Positions 15,641 to 25,373 of a stretch of 36,186 bases of DNA are shown here, piece after piece (the first letter of the stretch is position 1; each line of letters opens with the position of its first letter). Below the pieces are notes generated by a model. That model saw nothing but the letters and a program-made list of their open reading frames with translations. It was not told the DNA's origin and did no database searches. Where the stretch lies: the NCBI GenBank assembly GCA_007694885.1, contig REEW01000189.1, positions 1-36,186 on the forward strand. The letters are read 5' to 3'. A program made the position numbers and the translations under genes. Source of the stretch: Wenzhouxiangella sp. GTDB taxonomy: Bacteria > Pseudomonadota > Gammaproteobacteria > Xanthomonadales > Wenzhouxiangellaceae.

Positions 15641-16617
15641 TGAGCGCCCCCGACCCTGCGGCCACCGTCCTGACCCTGGAACTCGAGCCGCCCGACAACG
15701 AGCGCCTGGCCAACCTGTGCGGCCAGCTTGACGACCACCTGCGCATGATCGAAAAACGCCTGGGTGTGTCCATCGCCGCGCGCGGCAACCTGTTCAGTAT
15801 CGAAGGCGAGACCGATGCGGTCAAAGCCGCGCGACGCGTGCTGCGCAAACTGTATCGCCAGGCCGAGCGTGAAATCCTGACGCCGGCGGTGGTCAACCTG
15901 CAGCTGCAGCAGTCCGGCCTGGATGAAGACGAAAGCGCGGTCGAGGTCGGCATCCAGACCCGGCGTGGCATGATCCGCGGCCGCGGCCCGAACCAGAAGC
16001 GCTACCTGGAGCGCATCGGCACGCACGACGTCAACTTCGGCGTCGGGCCGGCCGGCACCGGCAAGACCTTTCTGGCCGTGGCCTGCGCGGTCGATGCGCT
16101 GGAGAAGGATCGCGTCCAGCGCATCGTGCTGGTACGCCCGGCCGTCGAGGCCGGCGAGCGTCTTGGTTTCCTGCCCGGCGACCTGGCCCAGAAGGTCGAC
16201 CCGTACCTGCGCCCGCTCTATGATGCCCTCTATGAGATGCTGGGCTTCGAGCGTGCCGCGCGCCTGACCGAGCGCAACGTCATCGAGGTAGCGCCCCTGG
16301 CCTACATGCGCGGCCGGACCCTAAACGATGCCTTCGTGATTCTTGACGAGGCCCAGAACACCACTTCGGAGCAAATGAAAATGTTTCTCACCCGGATCGG
16401 TTTCGGTTCAAAGGCAGTGATCACCGGGGACCTGACCCAGATCGACTTGCCGCCCAAGGTCTCGTCCGGTCTGCGCCAGGCGGTCCATCTGCTCAAGGAC
16501 GTCGAAGGCGTCAGCCAGACCATTTTCGACGCCCGCGACGTGGTTCGCCATCCCATCGTGCGGCGCATTGTCGAAGCTTACGAGGCAGCCGACGCTGCCG
16601 CCGGGAAAACCCACTGA
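15640..16617 (+). CDS. ybeZ: PhoH-like ATPase YbeZ
   Basis: A cytoplasmic P-loop NTPase of 325 residues, YbeZ branch of the PhoH family. It shows a KH-like amino-terminal part (about 15-80), Walker A GPAGTGKT at 136-143, and Walker B with VILDEAQN at 233-240. Nearby stands the TGDLTQIDLP sensor-like segment. YbeZ acts with YbeY in rRNA maturation and ribosome quality control in E. coli; its exact substrate is not defined. It overlaps miaB and ybeY by one base each, the standard miaB-ybeZ-ybeY order. Confidence 0.94.
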   Translation: MSAPDPAATVLTLELEPPDNERLANLCGQLDDHLRMIEKRLGVSIAARGNLFSIEGETDAVKAARRVLRKLYRQAEREILTPAVVNLQLQQSGLDEDESAVEVGIQTRRGMIRGRGPNQKRYLERIGTHDVNFGVGPAGTGKTFLAVACAVDALEKDRVQRIVLVRPAVEAGERLGFLPGDLAQKVDPYLRPLYDALYEMLGFERAARLTERNVIEVAPLAYMRGRTLNDAFVILDEAQNTTSEQMKMFLTRIGFGSKAVITGDLTQIDLPPKVSSGLRQAVHLLKDVEGVSQTIFDARDVVRHPIVRRIVEAYEAADAAAGKTH

Positions 16618-17072
16618 TGGAACTGGAGATTCAGCGTGAACTGGTGGATTCGGCTCTGCCGTCCGACGATCAGATCCGGGCCTGGGTCAGCCAGACCCTC
16701 GGCGAGGAAACCTCGGTGGTGCTCAATATCCGTATCGTCGACCTGGCCGAAGGCTGGGCGCTGAACCGGCAGTGGCGCGGCAAGGATGCCGCGACCAACG
16801 TCCTGAGCTTTCCGGCCGATGCGCCGCCCATCGACGGCCTGCGAATCCTCGGCGACGTGGTCCTGTGCGCCCCCGTCATTGCCCAGGAGGCGGCAGAGCA
16901 GGGCAAGTCGCCGGACGCGCACTGGGCCCACCTGGTCGTGCACGGGGTCTTGCATTTGCTGGGCTTTGACCATACCCAGGGAGCCCGGGCCGAGCGCATG
17001 GAAGGGCGTGAAATCGAAATCCTGGCCGCGCTCGGTTTTCCCAATCCCTATGAAAGCAACCATGACAGTTGA
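16617..17072 (+). CDS. ybeY: Endoribonuclease YbeY
   Basis: A metal-dependent single-strand endoribonuclease for 16S rRNA 3'-end processing and 70S quality control. The zinc site HGxLHLxGxDH is complete (H109, H113, H119), as is the RGKDAATNVLSFP block. It has 151 residues, the normal length. It is coupled to phoH/ybeZ by TGATG. The corC gene begins 51 bases downstream. Confidence 0.96.
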   Translation: MELEIQRELVDSALPSDDQIRAWVSQTLGEETSVVLNIRIVDLAEGWALNRQWRGKDAATNVLSFPADAPPIDGLRILGDVVLCAPVIAQEAAEQGKSPDAHWAHLVVHGVLHLLGFDHTQGARAERMEGREIEILAALGFPNPYESNHDS

Positions 17073-17123
17073 GCAAGACCGACCGCTGTCGCGCCGGTTC
17101 GGCGTGGGCAGCCGGAATACGAC

Positions 17124-17962
<839 letters not shown>

Positions 17963-17963
<1 letters not shown>

Positions 17964-19114
17964 TGGCCGGCACCGCACAGCGAAACTGGTTGCGGCTGGT
18001 GACGCTGCTGCTGGTGTTGAGCGCGACCGGCGAGGCCCGATCGCAGGAAGCCTGGCTGGTCACCTACGGGCCGGGCGAGGAGGTCTGGGAGCTGTTCGGC
18101 CACAACGCGCTGTGGCTGCGCGACCCGGAGCGCGGACTGGACCACACCTTCAGCTTCGGCTACTTCGAGATCGACCGGCCGGGCTTTCATGTCGATTTCG
18201 CGCGCGGGATCATGCTGTACTACGGGGCGGCCAGTCCGGTCGAGCGGGAGTTTGCTTTCTACCGGGCACGTGATCGTTCGATCAGCGTTCAGCGCCTGGC
18301 CCTGTCGCCCGATCAGATTCGCCACCTGCATCGCCTGATCGACGAGGCCATCCATCCGCACCCCCAGTACTACGCCTACGACTATTTCCGCGCCAACTGC
18401 TCGACCTGGCTGCGCGATCTGATCGATACCGTGGTCGACGGCCAGGTGTACCGGGCCCTGGCCGACCAGCCCGCCCGCTTCAACTTCCGCGACCACACCC
18501 GGCGCATGACCGTGGATCGGCCGTGGATTCATACCGGCATCATGCTTCTGATGGGTCCGGGTATCGACAACAGCATTTCGGCCTGGGAGGAAACCTTCCT
18601 GCCGGAGGCGCTGGCCCGCTGGCTGGATACGGTCGAGCTGAATGGACAGGCCCTGGTGACCGAGCGGCGCATGCTTCACGACCCGCAAAGATTTCAGCCG
18701 CCCGAACAGCCCCGGGGCCCCTGGCTGCTGCTGCTGGCGGTTGGCCTGCTGGCCGCGCTGGTGATCGTCGTTGCCGCCTGGCGGGGGGGCACCTGGGGCC
18801 TGCTGCCGTGGCGACTGGCCGTCGCCCTGGCCGGTGCGGCCGGCATGATCGTCCTGGGTATGTGGATTTTCACCGGGCACCGGGATACCTGGCAGAATCT
18901 GTCGCTGCTTCTGCTCCACCCGCTGTGGTGGCTGCTGCTGGTTCCCTGGTCGGGTCGGGTGGGCAGGACGCTGGTCGCCGGTCTGGCCGCGGCCCTTGCC
19001 GTCGGCAGCCTGATCCTGGCCTGGCCCGGCCTGCTCCAGGACCGGGCCGATCTGCTTGCGCTCCTGCTGCCGCCCCTGCTGGCGGTGCTGGTCGTGGCCG
19101 TTCGCCACCGCTAA
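17963..19114 (+). CDS. DUF4105 domain membrane protein in the lnt position
   Basis: A 383-residue protein with a signal-like hydrophobic start (about 10-24, ending ARSQEAW). Residues 30-235 are a DUF4105 domain containing LFGHNALWLRDP (H47) and YFRANCSTWLRDLID (C146). About five hydrophobic helices follow in residues 253-380. The conserved His and the Asn-Cys-x-Thr element recall a papain-like thiol fold, but the catalytic role is inference and no substrate is known. The globular domain should face the periplasm. In E. coli the gene after ybeX is lnt (apolipoprotein N-acyltransferase). This protein has none of the Lnt nitrilase motifs, so it is a replacement in position, not a homolog. It ends four bases from convergent cydC. 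Confidence 0.72.
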
Positions 19115-19118
19115 AGTC

Positions 19119-20762
19119 TCAGTTCAGCTGGATCAGCCGATCAAAGCGGGGCAGGGTGTCCGGGTCATGGGTGATCATCACCGTGGTGCGCTGACCCAGC
19201 CACTGATCGACCGTGGCGCTGAGGGCCAGCGCGGTGTCGGCGTCCAGCCCGGTTGTGGGTTCATCGAGAATGACGATCGGCGAATCGGTCAGAATCAGGC
19301 GCGCCAGGGCCAGTCGGCGCGCCTCGCCGCCCGAGACGTTGCCGCCGGCCTCGTCGATCCAGGTGTCGAGCCCGTCGGCTAGTCCGTCCATGAAATCCTC
19401 CAGCCCGGCCATGGCCAGGGCCCGACCCAGCTCATCGTCGCTGGCTTCGGGACGGGCCAGGCGGAGGTTTTCGGCGACGGTGTCGCGAAACAGCATGGGT
19501 TGCTGCGACAACAGGCCGACATGGCGCCGGTACGCGCCGGGATCGAGGGTCTTCAAATCCCGGTTTTCGAGCAGGATTCGGCCGCCAACCGGGTCGATCT
19601 GGCGCATGATCAGCTGGGCCAGCGTGGTCTTGCCGCAGCCGCTGGGCCCGACCAGCGCGATTCGCTCACCGCTGGCGATGTCCAGGTCGAAGTCGGTGAA
19701 AATCCAGGGCCGGTCTGGGGCATATCGAAAACTCAGCTGTTCGATCCGGATCCGGTCGCCTTGCGGAGGCAATGGCCGGTCGGGAACCGGCAGCCGGGGC
19801 TCGGTATCGGTCATGGCCCGAACCCGATGCTGGGCGCCGCGGCATTGCTCAAGGCGGCGCCAGGCGGCCGGCAGCGGCTGCCAGGCCTCGCCGAGACCCA
19901 GCATGGCAAGCACGACCAGGCCGAGGAGCGGTCCATTGATCGCGCCGGATTCGAACAGCGTGATGCCGATGACCAGGGCCAGCCAGACGGCCAGAAAACC
20001 GACCATGGTGACCAGGCCCTGGCTGATCGCGTCGAGCCGGGCGAGGCGCTCCTGCAGGCCGATGGCCCGGTCCGACAGTCCGGACCAGTGGTGGCGTTGC
20101 TGCTCGACCGAGTCGAAGGCGATCAGGTCGGCCAGGCCTTCCAGGCTGTCGCCGGCTTCGCGGCGCAGTACCGGGATGCTCTCGACCAGCCGTCGGCTTG
20201 CAGTCAGGCCGCGTTGTCGGGCCAGCTCGGTCACGATCGGGTTGATCAGGAGGACAAGCGCCGCGGCCAGGCCCAGCCAGGGGTCGATGAACAGGCCGAG
20301 CAGGACGGCGACCGATGCGGTCAGGACCAGGGCGGCACTGGTCGGGCCCAGCACGCCAAGGAACAGGTGGTCGAGGGTGTTGACGTCGGCGGTCAGACGG
20401 TTCAGGGTATCGCCGCGCCTCAGGCCGCGCAGCTGGAATTCGTCCAGCTGCAAAAGACGGGAAAAGACCCGCGAACGGAAATCCGAGAGCAGACGGAAGG
20501 TCGCTTCGTGGGTGACCAGGCGCTCCAGGTATCTCGAAACGGTACGAACGACCGCAGCCAGGCGAATGCCGGCCCCCGGCGTAAAGATGTCCAGGCCGAC
20601 AATCAGTCCAATCCCGGCCAGGGCGCTGGCGGTGATGAACCAGCCCGACAGCGCCAGCAAGGTCACGCCGGCGGCCAGGCTGAGCAGGATCAGCGCGGCC
20701 CCGGCCAGCAGCCACCAGCGTCTGTGCCCGAGGATGCTTCTCAGCTGCAGCGGCTCAGGCAC
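19119..20762 (-). CDS. cydC: Heterodimeric ABC exporter CydC, cytochrome bd assembly
   Basis: An inner-membrane ABC exporter half of 547 residues. It has six hydrophobic helices in the first 300 residues, then a nucleotide-binding domain with Walker A GPSGCGKTT, signature VSGGEARRLALARLI, and Walker B VILDEPTTGLD. CydDC is required for cytochrome bd assembly and has been linked to periplasmic thiol or haem handling. I chose the GTG at 20762 (VPEPLQLRSILGHRRWW); it overlaps cydD by eight bases. An ATG at 20804 would add 14 non-homologous residues. It is the last gene of the cydABDC operon, and no terminator is visible in the four bases before the convergent neighbour. Confidence 0.92.
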   Translation of the reverse strand: MPEPLQLRSILGHRRWWLLAGAALILLSLAAGVTLLALSGWFITASALAGIGLIVGLDIFTPGAGIRLAAVVRTVSRYLERLVTHEATFRLLSDFRSRVFSRLLQLDEFQLRGLRRGDTLNRLTADVNTLDHLFLGVLGPTSAALVLTASVAVLLGLFIDPWLGLAAALVLLINPIVTELARQRGLTASRRLVESIPVLRREAGDSLEGLADLIAFDSVEQQRHHWSGLSDRAIGLQERLARLDAISQGLVTMVGFLAVWLALVIGITLFESGAINGPLLGLVVLAMLGLGEAWQPLPAAWRRLEQCRGAQHRVRAMTDTEPRLPVPDRPLPPQGDRIRIEQLSFRYAPDRPWIFTDFDLDIASGERIALVGPSGCGKTTLAQLIMRQIDPVGGRILLENRDLKTLDPGAYRRHVGLLSQQPMLFRDTVAENLRLARPEASDDELGRALAMAGLEDFMDGLADGLDTWIDEAGGNVSGGEARRLALARLILTDSPIVILDEPTTGLDADTALALSATVDQWLGQRTTVMITHDPDTLPRFDRLIQLN

Positions 20763-22398
20763 GTTCGATCTCCTTGAGGCGGCCGTCGCGCAGTGCCAGA
20801 ACACGATCGGCCCATTCGGCGGCCAGCGGACTGTGGCTGGCGCAGACCACCGTCATCGGGGTCTCGGTCAGGGCCGCGTCCAGACCGTGCCAGAATTGGC
20901 GCTCGGTGTCTGCGTCAAGACTGGCGGTGGGTTCGTCCAGCAACAGCACCGGGCGCGGCTTGAGCAGCACCCGGGCCAGCGCGATCCGGCGCGCCTGTCC
21001 ACCGGACACGCCGAGCCCGTCCTGGCCCAGCATCGTCGCCAGTCCTTCGGGCAGTTGCGAGACCATCTCATCGAGGCCGCTGAGGCGCACCGCGCGGGCC
21101 AGGGCTGATTGGTCGGCCGACGGGTCACCGAAGCGAATGTTGGTGTCGATATTGGCTGGAAACAGCAGGGGTCGCTGGCCCAGATAGCCGCGGATCGCGG
21201 CCAGCTGGGCGCGGGTAAAGCAGGCAATGTCGATGCTGTCGATCAGGATGTCGCCGCTGTCGGGCTCGCCGAAACCGGCCAGCAGGGCCAGCAGGGTGGA
21301 CTTTCCGCAGCCGCTGGGACCGCTGATCACGAGCTTTTCTCCCGCCGCCACCTGCAGATCCAGGCCCTGGAGGACGGTGGAACGTCCCGGAAAGCGTTTG
21401 CGGAGATCGCGCACCTGGAGGCCGCAAGGCTGCCGTGGCACTCGCCCGGCCGGCTGTTCGGGCTCGGTCCGTGCCGGCGGCGCCTCGAGCAGTTCGCGCA
21501 ACGACTGGGCAGCGGCCAGGGCCCCGGCCCGGTCATGCCAGTGCACGGCCAGGGTGCGCAGGGGGGTGAAGAATTCCGGCGCCATGACCAGAATGAACAG
21601 TCCCTTGAACAAGGTCAGGGAAGGCGCGCCGGCAAACTCGATCATCCCCAGCAGTCCCAGGCCGATGTAGATGGCCAGGGTGGCGATGGCCACGGCACTG
21701 AAAAACTCCAGCACCGCCGAGGACAGGAAAGCGACCCGCAGTACCTGCATGGTGCGTTCGCGGAACTGTTCGGAAAATTCCGCCATGCGCCCGATCTCGC
21801 GCTGCTCGGCGCCGAATCGACGCAAGGTATCCAGGCCCTGCAGGCGGTCATGGAACAGGCCGCTGAGCCGGCCCAGCGCGTCTTGCTGACGGCGGCTGAT
21901 CTGCTCGGCGCCCATGCCGATGATGATCATGAAACCCGGGATCAGCGGGGCGGCGAGCAAAAGCAGAGCGCCGGCCAGCCAGTCGGTCAAAAACGCCGCA
22001 ATCAGGATTGCTCCCGGCACCAGCAGGGCCGTGGCCGCCTGCGGGAGATAGCGCGAGTAGAACGGGTCGAGGACATCGACCTGCTCGATCAGCCCGGTGC
22101 TGAGCTGACCGGTACCGCGCGGACCACGGTACAGGGGGCCGGCGGCCGTGAGCGTATCGAACAGCTCATGTCGCAGCGTGCGTCGGATCTGGCTGGAGGC
22201 AGTGGCGGTCAGGCGGCTACGGTAGCTGACCACGCCCGCCCGAATCAGCCAGGTCGCCAGGAGTGCTGCAAGAGGCCCGAAAAGCGCTTCCAGTGCCGCG
22301 CCATCGACGATGACCCGGGCCAGAATCCAGGCCAGCAGGCCGGCCTGGGCAACAACGGTCAGCGCTTCGAGTGCGGCCAGAACAAACGAAGAGGGCAC
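20755..22398 (-). CDS. cydD: Heterodimeric ABC exporter CydD, cytochrome bd assembly (start uncertain)
   Basis: Partner of CydC: a membrane half followed by an ATPase domain with GPSGCGKSTLLALLAG, VSGGQARRIALARVLL and VLLLDEPTASLD. From the first ordinary start, GTG at 22398, it has 547 residues. That GTG lies inside the 3' arm of a perfect nine-base inverted repeat and has no clear Shine-Dalgarno. The in-frame codons upstream read TWLKQRAPAWLV and match the amino end of known CydD (compare WLKQQ near the E. coli start), so the gene very likely starts earlier. No in-frame ATG, GTG or TTG exists there; the best candidate is CTG at 22455. It follows AGGGGCGGG and overlaps cydB by 11 bases, giving 566 residues. 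Confidence 0.9.
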   Translation of the reverse strand: MPSSFVLAALEALTVVAQAGLLAWILARVIVDGAALEALFGPLAALLATWLIRAGVVSYRSRLTATASSQIRRTLRHELFDTLTAAGPLYRGPRGTGQLSTGLIEQVDVLDPFYSRYLPQAATALLVPGAILIAAFLTDWLAGALLLLAAPLIPGFMIIIGMGAEQISRRQQDALGRLSGLFHDRLQGLDTLRRFGAEQREIGRMAEFSEQFRERTMQVLRVAFLSSAVLEFFSAVAIATLAIYIGLGLLGMIEFAGAPSLTLFKGLFILVMAPEFFTPLRTLAVHWHDRAGALAAAQSLRELLEAPPARTEPEQPAGRVPRQPCGLQVRDLRKRFPGRSTVLQGLDLQVAAGEKLVISGPSGCGKSTLLALLAGFGEPDSGDILIDSIDIACFTRAQLAAIRGYLGQRPLLFPANIDTNIRFGDPSADQSALARAVRLSGLDEMVSQLPEGLATMLGQDGLGVSGGQARRIALARVLLKPRPVLLLDEPTASLDADTERQFWHGLDAALTETPMTVVCASHSPLAAEWADRVLALRDGRLKEIERA

Positions 22399-22417
22399 CA
22401 GCCAGGCCGGTGCCCTC
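22391..22417. repeat. Perfect 9-bp inverted repeat at the cydB-cydD junction
   Basis: GAGGGCACC (22391-22399) and GGTGCCCTC (22409-22417) are exact reverse complements around a nine-base spacer. In the cydABDC transcript it forms a hairpin after the cydB stop. The following bases on the minus strand, TTCGTTTGTT, are only weakly U-rich, so an attenuator, RNA-stability element or translation-controlling hairpin is as likely as a terminator. Confidence 0.7.
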
Positions 22418-22444
22418 TGTTTCAGCCAGGTCTGGTCGCTGTGA

Positions 22445-23452
22445 CTAGTGGCCAGCGTATCCCGCCCCTGGCTTGACTTTTCCGCGGAAGATCCAGTAAG
22501 TCCAGGCGGTGTAGCCGAGCACGATCGGGATCAGGAACAAGAATCCGATCAGGAGAAACAACTGGCTGCCCGGGTCGGAGGCCGCATCCCAGAACGTGTA
22601 ATTGGGCGGAACGGCATACGGCCACATGCTGATCAGGACGCCGATGTAGAACATCGCGAACAGGCTCATCGAGCCGATGAACGGGGAGCCTTCGCCGCGC
22701 TTGCGCAGACGCTGGAAAATCCAGGCGCCCAAAGCCACGGTGGCCACGGGGAAAATCCACAGCCAGTTGAGGTTCTCGAACCAGCGCTCCATCACCCGCT
22801 CGTTGGCCAGCGGGGTCCACAGGCTGACCGCGATAAAGAAGAACATCACCGCGCCCAGCATCCAGGGTGCGACTTTGTAGGCCCAGTCCTGGGTCTTGCC
22901 CTCGGTTTTCATGATCGTCCAGGTCACCCCCAGCAAGGCGTAGCCGGCGACCACACCCAGGCCGGTCATCAGGGTGAACGGGGTCAGCCAGTCGAACGCA
23001 CCGCCGACGTAGCGGAAGTTCTCGGTCTGGAAGCCCTGCACGTAGGCGCCGATCACCGCGCCCTGGGCAAACGAGGCCACGGTCGAGCCGCCGAAAAACG
23101 AGTAATCCCAGAGGTGCTTGTTCTTCGTGGCCTTGAAGCGGAACTCGAAGGCGATACCGCGGAAGATCAGCCCGGCCAGGAGCAGAAAGACACCGATGTA
23201 CAGGGCCGGGAGGAACACGCTGTAGATCAGCGGGAACGCCGCCAGCAGGCCGGCGCCGCCGAGAATCAGCCAGGTTTCATTGCCGTCCCACACCGGTGCG
23301 ACCGAGTTCATCATCTGGTCGCGGGCCTCGTCGTCCGGAGCGAAGGGGAACAGGATCCCCACGCCCAGGTCGAAGCCGTCCATCAGGACGTACATGAATA
23401 CACCAATGCCGATAAGGACAACCCAGATCAGGGTCAGATCAATCAGGTCCAT
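22445..23452 (-). CDS. cydB: Cytochrome bd-type ubiquinol oxidase subunit II
   Basis: A polytopic inner-membrane subunit, 335 residues, of the terminal oxidase that reduces O2 to water with quinol. Family marks are MDGFDLGVGILFPF, VWDGNETWLILGGAGLLAAFP (about 54-74) and FRGIAFEFR. About eight helices are visible. It begins two bases after the cydA stop. I find no small CydX-type gene in the 46 bases before cydD. Confidence 0.97.
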   Translation of the reverse strand: MDLIDLTLIWVVLIGIGVFMYVLMDGFDLGVGILFPFAPDDEARDQMMNSVAPVWDGNETWLILGGAGLLAAFPLIYSVFLPALYIGVFLLLAGLIFRGIAFEFRFKATKNKHLWDYSFFGGSTVASFAQGAVIGAYVQGFQTENFRYVGGAFDWLTPFTLMTGLGVVAGYALLGVTWTIMKTEGKTQDWAYKVAPWMLGAVMFFFIAVSLWTPLANERVMERWFENLNWLWIFPVATVALGAWIFQRLRKRGEGSPFIGSMSLFAMFYIGVLISMWPYAVPPNYTFWDAASDPGSQLFLLIGFLFLIPIVLGYTAWTYWIFRGKVKPGAGYAGH

Positions 23453-23454
23453 GT

Positions 23455-24867
23455 TCAGCTCCCTGCCGCGCTCGGCGATTCATCAAAAGTGGAGGAAGGG
23501 ACTGCCGACCACGGCCGCTTCGGGCGCGCGCTGTCGGATTCTTCCGCTTCATCGACTGGCTCGGGCCCGCCTTGAATGACCTTTTTCAGGTAAAACACCC
23601 CGGCGAACATGACCACGGCGTAGACCGCGATGTAACCGATCAAAGTCACCAGTGCCATCCAGCCGGTGATCGAGGGCGTGATCGCCTCATCCAGTCGCAT
23701 CATGTTCTGGATCATCCACGGCTGGCGGCCGACCTCGGTCACGAACCAGCCGGTCAGCACGGCCACGAACGGGGCCGGGATCAACCAGGTGAACGCCCTG
23801 AGCGTCAACTTCGACTCGAACAGGCGGCCCTTGTACAGCTGCCAGGCGGCCAGCAGCGAAACGGCGATGAAGATCAGGCCCAGACCGACCATGATCCGGA
23901 AACTCCAGAACACGATGCCGACCGGCGGGCGCTCATCGGCCGGCACCTCGAGCAGGCCCGGCACTTCGCCGCTGGGGCTGTGGGTCAACACGATGCTGGC
24001 CAGGTACGGAATCTTGATTTCGAAATGGTTGGTCTCGTTGGCCGCGTCGGGAATGGCAAACAGGATCAGCGGTGCAGCGGTCTTGGTTTCCCATGCACCT
24101 TCCATGGCGGCCACTTTCATCGGCTGATTCTCGAAGGTGTTCAGGCCGTGCTCATGGCCGATGAACAGCTGCAGCGGCGTGGCCACGGCCAGCATGATCA
24201 CGCACATCTTGAGCGCTTTCTTGCTGGTTTCGAGGTTTCGACCATGCAGCAGGTACCAGGAGCTGACCCCTGCGACCACGATGCCGCCGGTGATGAACGA
24301 GGCCAGGGCCATGTGGGCGAACCGGTACGGGAACGAGGAGTTGAAGATGGCTTGCGTCCACGAAGTCATGTGGATCATGCCGTCGACCATTTCCACGCCG
24401 GCCGGCGTGTGCATCCAGCTGTTGGCCGACAGAATCCAGAACGACGAAATGAACGTGCCGATGGCCACCATGCAGGCTGAAAACAGGTGGACGCCCTTGG
24501 GTACCTTGTCGCGCCCGAACAGGAGCACGCCGAGGAAGGTCGCTTCCAGGAAGAAGGCGGTGACCACTTCGTAGCTCAGGATCGGGCCGAGGAAATTGGA
24601 GGCCGAGTAGGCGAAGTTGCTCCAGTTGGTGCCGAACTGGAATGCCATAACGATGCCCGAGACCACACCCATCCCGAAGACCACGGCAAACACCTTGATC
24701 CAGAATTTCGACAGCTTCAGCCAAAGCGGGTTGTTGGTTCGATAATGAAGAGCCTCCAGCACCGCCACGTACGCCGCCAGCCCGATCGTGAAGACCGGGA
24801 AGATGGCGTGGAAAGAGACGACGAACGCGAACTGGATTCGTGAGATGAGAATCGGATCGAGATCCAT
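23455..24867 (-). CDS. cydA: Cytochrome bd-type ubiquinol oxidase subunit I, short Q-loop (CIO-like)
   Basis: The haem-bearing subunit of a bd-type quinol oxidase, 470 residues. Haem ligands by position are H20 (SFHAIFP), H185 (RFAHMALASF) and M326 (WSFRIMVG). The paired acidic residues E100 and E108 are in helix 3, and the GWFVTEVGRQPW motif lies at 373-384. The region between GLNTFENQPMK and the haem-ligand helix is short, as in the cyanide-insensitive (CioA-type) branch, and the protein is about 50 residues shorter than E. coli CydA. The Ser/Glu/Pro-rich tail is unremarkable. It is the first gene of the cydABDC operon. Confidence 0.96.
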   Translation of the reverse strand: MDLDPILISRIQFAFVVSFHAIFPVFTIGLAAYVAVLEALHYRTNNPLWLKLSKFWIKVFAVVFGMGVVSGIVMAFQFGTNWSNFAYSASNFLGPILSYEVVTAFFLEATFLGVLLFGRDKVPKGVHLFSACMVAIGTFISSFWILSANSWMHTPAGVEMVDGMIHMTSWTQAIFNSSFPYRFAHMALASFITGGIVVAGVSSWYLLHGRNLETSKKALKMCVIMLAVATPLQLFIGHEHGLNTFENQPMKVAAMEGAWETKTAAPLILFAIPDAANETNHFEIKIPYLASIVLTHSPSGEVPGLLEVPADERPPVGIVFWSFRIMVGLGLIFIAVSLLAAWQLYKGRLFESKLTLRAFTWLIPAPFVAVLTGWFVTEVGRQPWMIQNMMRLDEAITPSITGWMALVTLIGYIAVYAVVMFAGVFYLKKVIQGGPEPVDEAEESDSARPKRPWSAVPSSTFDESPSAAGS

Positions 24868-24897
24868 GGCAACAGCCTCTGTTTACAGCCTCGTCGA

Positions 24898-24931
24898 AGT
24901 ATACATGATCGGAAGCTGATGCATGTCATCA
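24898..24931 (-). promoter_or_regulatory. Candidate cydA promoter with a dyad operator
   Basis: On the minus strand a -10 box TATACT (24903-24898) lies 31 bases before the cydA ATG. Just upstream, TGATG-ACATG-CATCA (24917-24931) is a perfect interrupted dyad centred near -33. This is where a repressor or an FNR/CRP-type regulator could act. The half-site spacing differs from the FNR consensus (TTGAT-N4-ATCAA), so I do not name the regulator. Confidence 0.4.
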
Positions 24932-24941
24932 AAGCCCGGCG

Positions 24942-25373
24942 TCAAGGGCGGGAAACGCCCGAAATCGTCACGACCAGTCGTCTGCAATGCGGGCGATGGC
25001 GATGTTCCCACAAAAAGATTCCCTGCCAGGTGCCCAGCGCGAGCGTTCCGTCGACAACGGGCACGGACAATTCGGTCTGGGTCAGAGCGCAGCGGACGTG
25101 AGCGGCCATGTCATCGGGACCCTCCGCGCGGTGGACGAAGCGCTGGTCTCCGTCGACCACCAGGTCGGAAAAAAACGTCTCCAGGTCCCTGAGTACGTCC
25201 GGGTCGGCGTTTTCATTGATCAGCAGCGAAGCCGATGTGTGGCGGATGAAAACATGGCACAGACCCCGGTCGACTCCCGCGCGTTTCACCACCCGCGCGA
25301 TCGCCCCGGTGATGTCGCGCAATTCGCGCCCATCGGTTTGAATGCTCAGCTGTTCCTGGATCAGTTCGCTCAT
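24942..25373 (-). CDS. yjbQ: YjbQ family protein (UPF0047)
   Basis: A 143-residue cytoplasmic protein of the YjbQ/UPF0047 family, a small trimeric beta fold. Conserved blocks are visible: [22 protein letters not shown], the [23 protein letters not shown] end, and several histidines able to bind a metal or phosphate. Some members have weak thiamine-phosphate-synthase activity, which gives the family its database name; the true role is unsettled. Its ATG overlaps the end of prfA by four bases, so it is probably read from the hemA-prfA transcript. Confidence 0.88.
   Translation of the reverse strand: MSELIQEQLSIQTDGRELRDITGAIARVVKRAGVDRGLCHVFIRHTSASLLINENADPDVLRDLETFFSDLVVDGDQRFVHRAEGPDDMAAHVRCALTQTELSVPVVDGTLALGTWQGIFLWEHRHRPHCRRLVVTISGVSRP

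Noticed and set aside
22391-22417. Simple terminator between cydB and cydD
   Set aside because: The stem is perfect but the following bases lack a real U run, and cydD coding similarity seems to extend through it; kept as an inverted repeat instead.
21109-22476. 455-codon plus-strand frame opposite cydD
   Set aside because: Antisense shadow of cydD, Gln/Arg/Gly-rich and without recognisable domains.
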